Of a stretch of DNA of 9,149 nt, positions 1 through 7,205 are shown in pieces. The notes below the pieces were generated by a model, which worked only from the letters and a program-made list of their open reading frames with translations, was not told where the DNA came from and made no database searches. Made by a program: the position numbers and the translations under genes. This DNA comes from Anaerolineales bacterium (GTDB taxonomy: Bacteria; Chloroflexota; Anaerolineae; Anaerolineales; Villigracilaceae), in the NCBI GenBank assembly GCA_016789485.1, contig JAEURE010000014.1, forward strand, positions 10,203 through 19,351, in the 5' to 3' direction. How positions within the stretch are numbered: the stretch's first letter is position 1; each line of letters opens with the position of its first letter.

Positions 1-1
1 T

Positions 2-487
2 GTCCAAGTATTGGATGAGACCGCTTCCGGCGAAGATGTGACCGACCAATTTGTGGATCTGCAATCACAGCTCACCAATCTCGAAGCCACCCGCGAACGT
101 ATCAAATCTTTTCTCGATCAGGCAAAAACTGTGGATGAAGCCCTGCGCATCAATCAGGAACTTTCCAATATAGAAGCGCAGATCGAACAAATCAAAGGGC
201 AGATGAACTATCTGCAAGATCGTTCATCCTACTCCACCATCACGATCAACTTTGAACCAGTCCTGCCAGAAATTCTTCCCACCCCCACTCCCGAACCAGA
301 ACCCTGGCAGACCGGCAAAACATTTGAGAAGTCAAAAGAAACTGTTATCGGAGCTTATCAAGGCATTGTCGAATTGCTGATCTGGTTCTTCGTGGTCTTT
401 GTCCCGATCATGTTGCCGCCCGCCTTCCTCATCTGGCTGCTTTGGAAACTATTCACACGCAAGCCAAAGAAACCAGCACAACCTTAA
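2..487 (+). CDS. DUF4349-like membrane protein, C-terminal part
   Basis: The open frame runs in from the left edge, so the N-terminus, where a lipoprotein or signal sequence would be expected, is missing. About 161 residues are visible. The first ~75 are polar and heptad-like, with repeated Leu/Ile and many Gln/Glu, consistent with the long coiled coil of DUF4349 proteins. A short beta-rich stretch follows (SSYSTITINFEP), then a Pro-rich linker (PTPTPEPEP), then a strongly hydrophobic segment at about residues 123-150 (ELLIWFFVV...LIWLLWKLF). The protein ends in a basic tail (TRKPKKPAQP). This order matches DUF4349 family proteins: an extracytoplasmic coiled-coil domain with a C-terminal membrane anchor and the basic end in the cytoplasm. 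The family's function is unknown to me. The TTG at 11 could be read as a start, but the frame stays open to the window edge and the coiled coil is already under way. A terminator follows 6 bases after the stop. Confidence 0.75.
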   Translation, partial: VQVLDETASGEDVTDQFVDLQSQLTNLEATRERIKSFLDQAKTVDEALRINQELSNIEAQIEQIKGQMNYLQDRSSYSTITINFEPVLPEILPTPTPEPEPWQTGKTFEKSKETVIGAYQGIVELLIWFFVVFVPIMLPPAFLIWLLWKLFTRKPKKPAQP

Positions 488-492
488 AATTA

Positions 493-523
493 AAAATCGT
501 CAGGCAATGAGCCTGACGATTTT
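493..523. terminator. bidirectional intrinsic terminator
   Basis: A perfect 13-bp inverted repeat (arms 493-505 and 511-523, loop AATGA) has A residues at its left foot and T residues at its right foot. It lies between two convergent stops, 5 bases after the DUF4349-like gene ends and 3 bases beyond the cyclase stop on the other strand. It can therefore end transcription from both sides. The GC-rich core is CGTCAGGC/GCCTGACG. Confidence 0.85.
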
Positions 524-526
524 GAT

Positions 527-2326
527 TTACACCCTGATCTTCCATAACTCCGTGGAATGATCGAACCCGCGAATCTCGGATTGAAAACGAGACATTGAAT
601 TGGGAGCCGCGTTCTTTTCCAAGAACGCCAGCACTTCAGGGTCATTGCGAATTGGCTCGGAGAGGATCAATTCACCGCCCGTGGAAAAATGCGGCAGACG
701 AGCCGCAATATTCACAGTGGAGCCGAAATAGTCCAACCTGTCATTCAAATTGACAACAATGCACGGCCCATAATGAATTCCTGCCTTAATGGATAACGGC
801 GGTTCACCCCGCGCTGACAATTGTTTCTGCACATCCCAAATCGCTTTCACTGCTGAGACGGGGTTGCGGAAAGCTGCCATGATCGAATCACCCATCGTCT
901 TCACAATGGAGCCGCCTTCCGCAGAAATCGCACTTTCCAAAATCTCAAAATGCTCACGCACTCTTCCAAACGCCGGGGCATCGCCGATCTCGCGATAAAG
1001 TTTTGTGGAATTACGCAAATCTGTGAACATCAAAGTTGTCGACCCAACTGAGATTTCCTCACCGGGGCGCAGCACTTCGCTTGAGAAGAGGTCGCGGAAT
1101 ACCTGCAGAATAGTCACATCTGCTGCTGTAGCAGCCTGGTCAGACCAGGTAGTGCGCTCCAATTCAAAGGTCTGGGCTGAGTCGGTTTCATTGATCAAGC
1201 GGATGTATGGCGTCAGGCTCAGCTCGATGATTTTCGATTCCCAAGCCTGAGCGCCCGCCCGCAGATCAATTCGTTCGGTGCCGCCATCGGTTGCCAATAA
1301 AATTTGTGAGCCCGGTAGGTCTGCAACACGCAGGGTATAACGTCCCATGTTCAACATGGTGTTGAGCGGAAGTTCTTCGCGGGGCGGAACGATCAATGAA
1401 AAGACGATATGCGGCTGGCGCTGCGGGCTGCCTACACAAAACTCCACGGAAGCATCCACCGCGCGGATGGATGGATTCGGGCGGAAGATGACTTCCACAT
1501 TGTGGTCGAAGTTTGCGTTGAAATCGATACGGCAGGTATTGCAATGTGCTGTCCCGGACAACTCCCCGAGATGTTGGTGATCTTCTGCAACGCCACGACA
1601 TTCAGGGCAAAGCAAATCCCAGTACATATCCAGCATGCCAACCCGTGTAGCCCGCAAAAATGCTTCCAGAACTGTGCGGCGCTGCAAACCCCACCCATCG
1701 GCAAGCGCGTACGGTCTCATTCGCTGGATGGAAAGATCGTCTGCATGATGAAGAAACTCATAAAGATGTTCAAGTACATCGCTGCTGACACCCTGATCCT
1801 TCAGACGCTCACTCAAGGCTTTGAACCTGGTGTGGCCTGCCGAGGAGAGATATCTGCCTGTTGAAATGGACAATGCCGAGCCGCCGTTTGAGGCGATGCG
1901 GTCATACAACTTGAAAGCGTCACCAAATCTCTTTGCGCTGACAATGCCTATCGCCAGCGGAATGCCCATATCCCCAAAAATATTCTTTGGTTTTACCCAG
2001 ACTTCATAAGTAAGCCTTGTCCCCGAAGGCTGAAGCCGTTCGAGGCGGCAATCCACGCGCATTTCAGCCAGCGGGCCTTTTCGATAGCGGCGCAAGACCC
2101 CAAAGCGATAAGGATACGTCCATTCAAAGGGTTCCTCCTCCCATTCAATATTTACAACGGGCACTTTGAATTTGACAAGCTTGACACCATTATTGATGCC
2201 AAGCAGTTGCATGGGCGGCAACCCGGTATCACGATTAAAACGGTTTGTGTCCGAAACAAGGGGCCAGAGAGCCTCTGGGGAGGATTTCAGATCCCAAGTC
2301 CATGCATAATGATATTCTTTAGCCAT
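527..2326 (-). CDS. class III adenylate/guanylate cyclase with SRPBCC-like N-terminus
   Basis: The product has 599 residues and is predicted to make cAMP (or cGMP) from the nucleoside triphosphate. Residues ~1-150 resemble an SRPBCC/START-type lipid-binding fold (WDLKSSPEALWPLVSDTNRF opening). A middle region (~160-410) carries two CxxC pairs (C240/C243 and C262/C265), likely a zinc ribbon, within what may be a DUF5939-type region. The catalytic domain covers ~425-599. Its key residues are all present: metal-binding D436 (FTDLRNST) and D480 (KTMGDSIMAAF), purine-selecting K476 and D532 (a Lys/Asp pair favouring ATP), and transition-state N539 and R543 (VNIAARL). No membrane segment is evident, so it is probably cytoplasmic. 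The ATG at 2326 was chosen because the SRPBCC-like domain begins there. Longer in-frame starts up to 2503 would run across the divergent gene's promoter and into its coding sequence. The ribosome site is weak. A possible minus-strand -10 (TAAAAT, 2360-2355) lacks a good -35. The gene stands alone. Confidence 0.85.
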   Translation of the reverse strand: MAKEYHYAWTWDLKSSPEALWPLVSDTNRFNRDTGLPPMQLLGINNGVKLVKFKVPVVNIEWEEEPFEWTYPYRFGVLRRYRKGPLAEMRVDCRLERLQPSGTRLTYEVWVKPKNIFGDMGIPLAIGIVSAKRFGDAFKLYDRIASNGGSALSISTGRYLSSAGHTRFKALSERLKDQGVSSDVLEHLYEFLHHADDLSIQRMRPYALADGWGLQRRTVLEAFLRATRVGMLDMYWDLLCPECRGVAEDHQHLGELSGTAHCNTCRIDFNANFDHNVEVIFRPNPSIRAVDASVEFCVGSPQRQPHIVFSLIVPPREELPLNTMLNMGRYTLRVADLPGSQILLATDGGTERIDLRAGAQAWESKIIELSLTPYIRLINETDSAQTFELERTTWSDQAATAADVTILQVFRDLFSSEVLRPGEEISVGSTTLMFTDLRNSTKLYREIGDAPAFGRVREHFEILESAISAEGGSIVKTMGDSIMAAFRNPVSAVKAIWDVQKQLSARGEPPLSIKAGIHYGPCIVVNLNDRLDYFGSTVNIAARLPHFSTGGELILSEPIRNDPEVLAFLEKNAAPNSMSRFQSEIRGFDHSTELWKIRV

Positions 2327-2421
2327 ACTTGTCCAGACGTTCGAGGATTGGAGAATTTTACTAAGGTTCACTGACCAAAGCATTACAATGAGATAACGAT
2401 TGCAATTGCATAACATCCCGC

Positions 2422-2449
2422 TTGACATGAATTCCTTTTGGGCTAAAAT
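2422..2449 (+). promoter_or_regulatory. sigma-70-type promoter of the 2473 gene
   Basis: A perfect -35 hexamer TTGACA (2422-2427) and a good -10 TAAAAT (2444-2449) are separated by 16 bp. The predicted start near 2456 leaves a leader of about 17 bases with a ribosome site AAGGCGG (2461-2467) 5 bases before the ATG. This is the closest match to a housekeeping promoter in the window and differs from the repeat-array promoters elsewhere. Confidence 0.7.
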
Positions 2450-2472
2450 CCCCTGATGAAAAGGCGGCTGGC

Positions 2473-3087
2473 ATGACAAATAATATGGATGATAATTTGC
2501 CAAAACCTCAAAAGGGACATTTGAATCAGAATTTGGTGGTTGCGATCATTGGTGCCGCTGCCACTCTTGCAGCCGCCATTATCCCTTGGGCGTTGGATAG
2601 AGCCGCCCAAGCGGAGCCAAGCCCAACTGCAGTCCAATCCACTTTCACAGAATCCACACCATTCGAAGTCACAGAGACAAACACGGCGGCTGTCATCCTA
2701 AATACAAACACACCGACCGTGGAACCAACAGCTACGATTGCAGCAACAGCGACTTCAACCGAAGAGACCGGCATTTACAATATATTCCTAACCTTCGACT
2801 TTGAGGGGAACTTCATCGACGACACGTTCAGGCAGGATCAGAGTGTCTATTTATTTTTTGATTTCAATGATCCCAAAAGCCGAAACGATATAGAAGTGGT
2901 GGTAAGCGCGGTGGATGTCCCCGGAGTTCTGGCGGACAGCGTCTATTACCAAATCAGGGACAAATTTGAACCCCCAAATGCAAAATTGACAATTACCAAG
3001 GGCAAGTTACCGCCCGGCCTATACAAAGTGGAAATGTACCTAAACAACACGCTTGATAAAACAATCGAATTCACCATAACCAAATAA
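2473..3087 (+). CDS. hypothetical membrane-anchored protein with Thr-rich linker
   Basis: The product has 204 residues and I do not recognise the family. A short polar N-terminus (~1-20) precedes one hydrophobic segment at ~21-41 (LVVAIIGAAATLAAAIIPWAL), which reads as an uncleaved signal anchor. Residues ~46-97 form a Thr/Ser/Ala/Pro-rich low-complexity linker (TNTPTVEPTATIAATATS). The remaining ~105 residues alternate hydrophobic and polar positions, like a beta sandwich, with aromatic/acidic stretches (YLFFDFNDP) and a closing LPPGLYKVEMYL segment typical of Ig-like or carbohydrate-binding-like folds. The C-terminal domain is probably outside the membrane. The start is supported by AAGGCGG 5 bases upstream and by the promoter at 2422-2449. 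It is transcribed alone, bounded by a divergent promoter on one side and a strong terminator on the other. Surface binding or sensing is possible but unsupported. Confidence 0.7.
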   Translation: MTNNMDDNLPKPQKGHLNQNLVVAIIGAAATLAAAIIPWALDRAAQAEPSPTAVQSTFTESTPFEVTETNTAAVILNTNTPTVEPTATIAATATSTEETGIYNIFLTFDFEGNFIDDTFRQDQSVYLFFDFNDPKSRNDIEVVVSAVDVPGVLADSVYYQIRDKFEPPNAKLTITKGKLPPGLYKVEMYLNNTLDKTIEFTITK

Positions 3088-3126
3088 AGAAAATGACCTG
3101 TCACCATTTGACAGGTCATTTTCTTT
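3086..3126 (+). terminator. intrinsic terminator after the 2473 gene
   Basis: A perfect 17-bp stem (arms 3086-3102 and 3110-3126) with a 7-base loop (ACCATTT) starts inside the stop codon. The core is GACCTGTC/GACAGGTC. Its T-rich right arm (TCATTTTCTTT) acts as the U tract. The last two bases of the right arm also form the start of the first TTAACA repeat at 3125, so terminator and downstream promoter abut. Confidence 0.85.
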
Positions 3127-3167
3127 AACAAGCCATTAACAGATGGTATTTTCCTTTATGGTATATT
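3125..3167 (+). promoter_or_regulatory. Pho/Wal-type direct-repeat promoter of the two-component operon
   Basis: Two identical TTAACA hexamers (3125-3130 and 3136-3141) are 11 bp apart start to start. A 20-bp gap leads to an extended -10, TGGTATATT (TATATT at 3162-3167). There is no ordinary -35 at 16-18 bp, which fits an activator-dependent promoter. The arrangement matches the direct repeats bound by OmpR-family dimers: B. subtilis PhoP boxes TT(A/T/C)ACA with ~5-bp gaps, and cyanobacterial SphR boxes. Read on the other strand it is TGTTAA-N5-TGTTAA, which also fits the WalR consensus. The first gene downstream encodes such a regulator, so autoregulation is the simplest reading. The expected transcription start is at or one base before the ATG at 3175. 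Confidence 0.6.
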
Positions 3168-3174
3168 CCTTTTT

Positions 3175-3885
3175 ATGTCTGAAAAAATACTTATTGTTGA
3201 AGATGAACCATCCCTGCAGGAAACGCTTGTCTATAGCCTGAAAAAAGAAGGCTATGAAGTGGAAGCCGTTGGGGATGGGCGCTCCGCGCTCGAATCAGCG
3301 CGCAAGCTGAAGCCTGATCTGATCGTCCTGGACATTATGCTCCCCGAAATGGATGGCTTTGAAGTGGCTCGCATCCTCCGCAAGGAGATGACCACAGCCA
3401 TTCTTATGCTAACCGCGCGTGATGATGAAATCGACCGTGTGGTTGGGCTTGAGGTCGGCGCAGACGATTACCTGACCAAACCTTTCTCGATGCGCGAGTT
3501 GATGGCAAGGGTAAAAGCGCAGTTAAGGCGTACGCGCATGCTGCGCGAGGAGATGGGACAAGCCAATCTCTCAGAGCCGAAACACGAAACCTTGAAATTC
3601 GATGACCTTGTCATCAACCTGACCCGCCGTGAAGTGACCATGAGCGAGAAACCCATTCAACTCAAGCCAAAAGAGTATGAACTGCTTTTATTCTTTGCAG
3701 AGCACAAGGGACAAATGCTCTCGCGCGAATTCATGCTTGAACGCGTGTGGGGCTGGGATTTCATCGGCGACAGCCGCACTGTGGATGTACATATCCGCTG
3801 GCTGAGGCAGAAGATAGAGAAAGATGCTGCAAACCCTGTCCGCATTGTGACAGTACGAGGTGGTGGATACAGGTTCGAAGGATAA
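3175..3885 (+). CDS. phoB: OmpR/PhoB-family response regulator (PhoB/PhoP-like)
   Basis: The product has 236 residues, the usual length for the family. The receiver domain (~1-120) has the acidic pocket E9-D10-E11, phosphoacceptor D53 ([15 protein letters not shown]), T80 (MLTARDD) and K102 (LTKPF). A linker (~121-138) leads to a winged-helix DNA-binding domain (~139-236) with a recognition helix around 200-214 ([15 protein letters not shown]) and the C-terminal hairpin [10 protein letters not shown]. These features are shared by PhoB, PhoP and WalR, and the sequence alone does not separate them. The symbol is tentative, based on the nearby ppk1 and the PhoP-like boxes in its own promoter. 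No ribosome site is visible before the ATG: the preceding bases are CCTTTTT, and the -10 ends 7 bases before the ATG, so the mRNA is probably leaderless. The kinase gene follows after 12 bases. Confidence 0.9.
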   Translation: MSEKILIVEDEPSLQETLVYSLKKEGYEVEAVGDGRSALESARKLKPDLIVLDIMLPEMDGFEVARILRKEMTTAILMLTARDDEIDRVVGLEVGADDYLTKPFSMRELMARVKAQLRRTRMLREEMGQANLSEPKHETLKFDDLVINLTRREVTMSEKPIQLKPKEYELLLFFAEHKGQMLSREFMLERVWGWDFIGDSRTVDVHIRWLRQKIEKDAANPVRIVTVRGGGYRFEG

Positions 3886-3897
3886 GAGAAGGCTGGG

Positions 3898-5118
3898 ATG
3901 AATTCATTTCTTTGGGCGAGTGTTGTTGTTTTGTTCATTACCGCCGTGTGGTTTGCGTGGCGATATTATGGTTTAAAGAAACGCATGAATGCGTACGCAG
4001 GCCTTATCCGCGCTCAACCAAACAACCTCCCCACCGACCTGAAAGACATCGAAACTTTATCCAACTCCATCGCCTCGCTCAAAGCAGACTTTGAGCTTCG
4101 GCTTTCGAATTTAGATTCGCAAAGCGCACGCCTCTCCACCGTCCTCGAGCAATTGACGGACGGCGTGTTGATCGCCGATGCTCAGGGGCAGGTGCAATTT
4201 GCCAACCCCGCAGCCTGCAAACTTTTCGACACCAACGACCCGCTCGATCACAGCGTTGCGGAAATCGTCCGCAACCATCAACTCATCGAAGCATGGCGGC
4301 GCTGCCAGCAAACCCGGGAGACACAAAGCGAATCGGTGGAATTGCCCATACGCCGCCAATTTTTGCAATTGATCGTCATCCCCGACACTCACGAAGGCGG
4401 CAGCCTTTTGCTCGTGCAGGATCTCACCCGCGTGCGCAGGCTTGAAACCGTGCGGCGTGACTTTATCTCGAATGTGTCTCACGAACTGCGGACGCCGCTC
4501 GCATCTCTCAAAGCGCTGACCGAGACATTACAAAACGGCGCTCTTTCCGACCCGCAAGCTGGGCCGCGTTTCCTCGGCAGAATCACCACTGAGGTAGATG
4601 CACTGACTCAAATGGCGCAGGAACTGCTTGACCTTTCGCGCATTGAGTCGGGGCAAGTGGAACTTATCCGCGCGCTGCTTGAGCCGAAGAAATTATTGTC
4701 CTCTGCGGCGGACAGAATGAAGATGCAAGCTGAACGCGCGGGATTAAAGTTAACAGTAGTCTGCGCTGACGATCTGCCCATGATCAACGTGGACAAATCA
4801 CGTTTGGAACAGGTGCTGGTGAATCTGATCCATAACTCGGTGAAGTTCACAAAACCGGGGGGAGAAATCTTCCTCGAAGCGGCGCCAGCTAACGGCGGAG
4901 TCAGATGCGCTGTGCGGGATACTGGAAGCGGAATCCCAGCGGAGAGTCTGTCCCGCATCTTTGAACGCTTCTATCGCGTGGATAGATCGCGCACAGGTTC
5001 AGGCACCGGGCTTGGCCTTTCGATCTCAAAACATATTGTGGAAGCGCACGGGGGAAAAATTTGGGCAGAGAGTGAAGAAGGCAAGGGATGTGCGATCTTT
5101 TTTGAAATTCCCGTTTAA
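3898..5118 (+). CDS. phoR: sensor histidine kinase, PhoR/WalK-like, single-pass
   Basis: The product has 406 residues: one membrane segment at ~4-23, a short linker/coiled coil (~45-80), a PAS domain (~80-180), a dimerisation/phosphoacceptor domain with H195 (SNVSHELRTPLASLKAL), and an ATPase domain. The ATPase domain has the N box N313 (NLIHNSVKF), G1 DTGSGIP (341-347), F box IFERFYR and G2 GTGLGLS (369-375). It should autophosphorylate H195 and pass phosphate to D53 of the preceding regulator. There is no extracytoplasmic sensing domain, so the signal must come through the membrane segment, the PAS domain or a partner. E. coli PhoR, which also lacks a large periplasmic domain, reads Pst/PhoU this way. 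GAGAAGG (3886-3892) lies 5 bases before the ATG, and the 12-base gap to the regulator indicates one operon. The stop overlaps the opposing ppk1 stop. WalK or another kinase of this class remains possible. Confidence 0.88.
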   Translation: MNSFLWASVVVLFITAVWFAWRYYGLKKRMNAYAGLIRAQPNNLPTDLKDIETLSNSIASLKADFELRLSNLDSQSARLSTVLEQLTDGVLIADAQGQVQFANPAACKLFDTNDPLDHSVAEIVRNHQLIEAWRRCQQTRETQSESVELPIRRQFLQLIVIPDTHEGGSLLLVQDLTRVRRLETVRRDFISNVSHELRTPLASLKALTETLQNGALSDPQAGPRFLGRITTEVDALTQMAQELLDLSRIESGQVELIRALLEPKKLLSSAADRMKMQAERAGLKLTVVCADDLPMINVDKSRLEQVLVNLIHNSVKFTKPGGEIFLEAAPANGGVRCAVRDTGSGIPAESLSRIFERFYRVDRSRTGSGTGLGLSISKHIVEAHGGKIWAESEEGKGCAIFFEIPV

Positions 5119-7205
5119 TAACCCATAAGGTGGTTTTGAATGTCGAATTCTTTTTCGCCGTCTTTGGGTTTGATGCGCTCATATGAACCGTCCGCTTTGA
5201 GAATGCGGGCGCGGGTATTATCTTTGAAATAACGTTCCAGCACTTTATCCCGCAAATGGCGGATGTGGTTCTTGCTCTCGACTGGAAAAACGACTTCGAC
5301 CCTGTGGTTCAAGTTGCGGGGCATCAGGTCTGCGCTACCGAGATAGATTTCATCATTTCCATTATTTTGAAAATAAAAGACGCGGCTGTGTTCAAGATAG
5401 CGCCCCACCACGCTGATGACACGAATATTTTCACTGATGCCTTTGATGCCCGGGCGCAGACAACAAATACCTCGAATGAGCAGGTCCACCTGGACGCCTG
5501 CCTGGGAAGCCAGATACAAAAGGTGAATCATACGATTATCAACAAGTGAATTCATTTTTAAAATGATGCGTGCTTTATTTCCCGCGCGGGCGTGTTCGAC
5601 TTCACGCTTGATGAGGTCTTCTATTTGTTGACGCAAATTGACAGGAGCAACCAATAATTTTTTATAATCCTGTTTGGTGGAATAACCGGTAAGATAGTTA
5701 AAAAGGTCAGTGGCGTCTGCTCCCATATCTTCATCGCAGGTGAAGATGCCAATATCTTCATAAATGCGGGATGTGACGGCATTGTAATTGCCCGTTGCAA
5801 GGTGCAGGTAACGGCGGATACCTTCACCTTCCTTGCGGACGACCATGGTAATTTTGCAGTGTGTTTTCAAACCGACCAGCCCATAGACAACATGAACGCC
5901 CACTTCTTCCAGCGCTCGTGCCCAGCCGATATTTGATTCTTCATCGAAACGAGCCTTGAGTTCCACCAGCACAGCCACCTGCTTGCCGTTTTCAGCAGCT
6001 TCGAGCAAGGCTTCCACCACTGGGGCATTTGTACCCACGCGATAGACAGTCTGTTTGATGGCAAGAACATTCGGGTCGCGAGCGGCAGCGGTAAGGAAAT
6101 CGATCACCGGGGAAAATGAATCATACGGATGGTGGATAAATATATTTTCAGAGCGGATGGCATCAAAAATATCTCCCGGCGCAGCAAGGAATCTCAGCGG
6201 TTTTGGAATACCCGGCTTATAAGGAGTATCTTTAAGATCGTACCGCTCCACATTGTTGTACAACTGCCATAAATTCACCAGCCCCAGCGGGTGCTGCAAG
6301 GCATAAATATCGTTGTGAGTGACTTCAAGGTTATCCACCAGAAGATTGCGGATGCTTTCGGGCATGGAAGGATATATCGCCACCTGCACCACCGAACCAA
6401 ACTTACGCTTGCGAATATTCTGCTGCATGGTTTCGAGCAAGTCATCCGCTTCGAGTTCCTGAATTTCGATGTCTGCATCCCGCACAATGCGGAAGGGGTG
6501 CGCAGACACGACTTCCATGCCCGGGAAAAGGACATTTAAATTCTCGGCGATCAATTGCTCGATCCAGACGAAATAATGATTGTGAGGGATCGTGCCGTCT
6601 TTGCGGGCGGCTCCGGAAGAACGTTTGATGGGAATCAAGCGCGGCAAAGTATCCGGCACTTTGAGGCGGGCGAATTTTTCATTTCCCTTTTTATCGCGAA
6701 TGACGATGGCAAGGTTTAAACTCAGGTTCGAGATGTGGGGAAATGGATGGCCTGTATCAAGTGCGAGCGGAGTCAGAACCGGGTAGATCACATCGGTGAA
6801 ATATTTATCGGCGCGTTCCTTCTGGGTCTTTGTCAGTTTCTGATATTCAAGAACATGGACCCCGGCCTTTTCCAGCTTGGGAAGTATCTTGCGTTGAAGA
6901 TATTGCTGGGCATCGTGAAGTAATTCCTGCGAGAGTCTTCGGATGGCAGCAAGTTCGTCACGCGGGGTCATTCCATCCGGCGAGATGTCAAGGATGCCTG
7001 CCTCCACCTGCTTGCGGATGCCGGAAACGCGGACCATGAAAAATTCATCCATGTTGGAGCCAAAGATGGCGAGAAATTTCAACCTTTCCAACAGGGGATT
7101 ACTCTCATCCCATGCCTCTTCCAGCACGCGGCGTTGGAATTCAAGCAAGCTGAGTTCTCGATTGATGTATAAAGAAGGGGAAGTGAGGTCGATGGTATCC
7201 GTCAT
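5115..7205 (-). CDS. ppk1: polyphosphate kinase 1
   Basis: The product has 696 residues, normal length for PPK1, which reversibly makes inorganic polyphosphate from ATP through a phosphohistidine intermediate. The N and head domains cover ~10-320 (INRELSLLEFQRRVLEEA opening, SNMDEFFMVRVSG). The two phospholipase-D-like catalytic domains follow. H449 (LKTHCKI) corresponds to E. coli H435, the autophosphorylated residue. H468 (YLHLATGNYN) corresponds to H454, and H606 (YLEHSRVFYF) to H592. R389 (QTVYRVG) and R419 (LKARFDEE) match the Mg/phosphate-binding arginines. All catalytic residues are intact. The start lies directly after the upstream sixA stop (TAA then ATG, no gap), with GAGG a few bases upstream inside sixA, so the two are translationally coupled. 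Its stop overlaps the stop of the convergent histidine kinase within TTAA at 5115-5118, with no room for a terminator between them. Confidence 0.96.
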   Translation of the reverse strand: MTDTIDLTSPSLYINRELSLLEFQRRVLEEAWDESNPLLERLKFLAIFGSNMDEFFMVRVSGIRKQVEAGILDISPDGMTPRDELAAIRRLSQELLHDAQQYLQRKILPKLEKAGVHVLEYQKLTKTQKERADKYFTDVIYPVLTPLALDTGHPFPHISNLSLNLAIVIRDKKGNEKFARLKVPDTLPRLIPIKRSSGAARKDGTIPHNHYFVWIEQLIAENLNVLFPGMEVVSAHPFRIVRDADIEIQELEADDLLETMQQNIRKRKFGSVVQVAIYPSMPESIRNLLVDNLEVTHNDIYALQHPLGLVNLWQLYNNVERYDLKDTPYKPGIPKPLRFLAAPGDIFDAIRSENIFIHHPYDSFSPVIDFLTAAARDPNVLAIKQTVYRVGTNAPVVEALLEAAENGKQVAVLVELKARFDEESNIGWARALEEVGVHVVYGLVGLKTHCKITMVVRKEGEGIRRYLHLATGNYNAVTSRIYEDIGIFTCDEDMGADATDLFNYLTGYSTKQDYKKLLVAPVNLRQQIEDLIKREVEHARAGNKARIILKMNSLVDNRMIHLLYLASQAGVQVDLLIRGICCLRPGIKGISENIRVISVVGRYLEHSRVFYFQNNGNDEIYLGSADLMPRNLNHRVEVVFPVESKNHIRHLRDKVLERYFKDNTRARILKADGSYERIKPKDGEKEFDIQNHLMGY

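Noticed and set aside
1409..1864. 151-codon plus-strand frame inside the cyclase gene
   Set aside because: It is antisense to a well-supported catalytic gene, has no ribosome site or family features, and its composition follows the opposite reading frame.
2355..2360. Minus-strand TAAAAT as the -10 of the cyclase gene
   Set aside because: Position is plausible, but no -35 lies at 16-18 bp (nearest TTGGTC is 12 bp away), so it is mentioned only in the gene entry.
2400..2427. TTGCAA, TAACAT and TTGACA at 11-bp steps before the 2473 gene
   Set aside because: The middle unit fits poorly and no -10 lies 20 bp after the last one. TTGACA pairs instead with TAAAAT at 16 bp as an ordinary promoter.
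2327..2503. N-terminal extension of the cyclase by up to 59 residues
   Set aside because: It would cross the divergent promoter at 2422-2449 and overlap the coding start of the 2473 gene. The extra residues show no domain, and the recognisable fold begins at the ATG at 2326.
3747..4094. 115-codon frame spanning the regulator-kinase junction
   Set aside because: Out of frame with two clear genes and rich in Arg/Cys/His, as expected from a shifted reading of them.
5256..5549. 97-codon plus-strand frame inside ppk1
   Set aside because: It is a shadow of ppk1, whose whole length matches the family.
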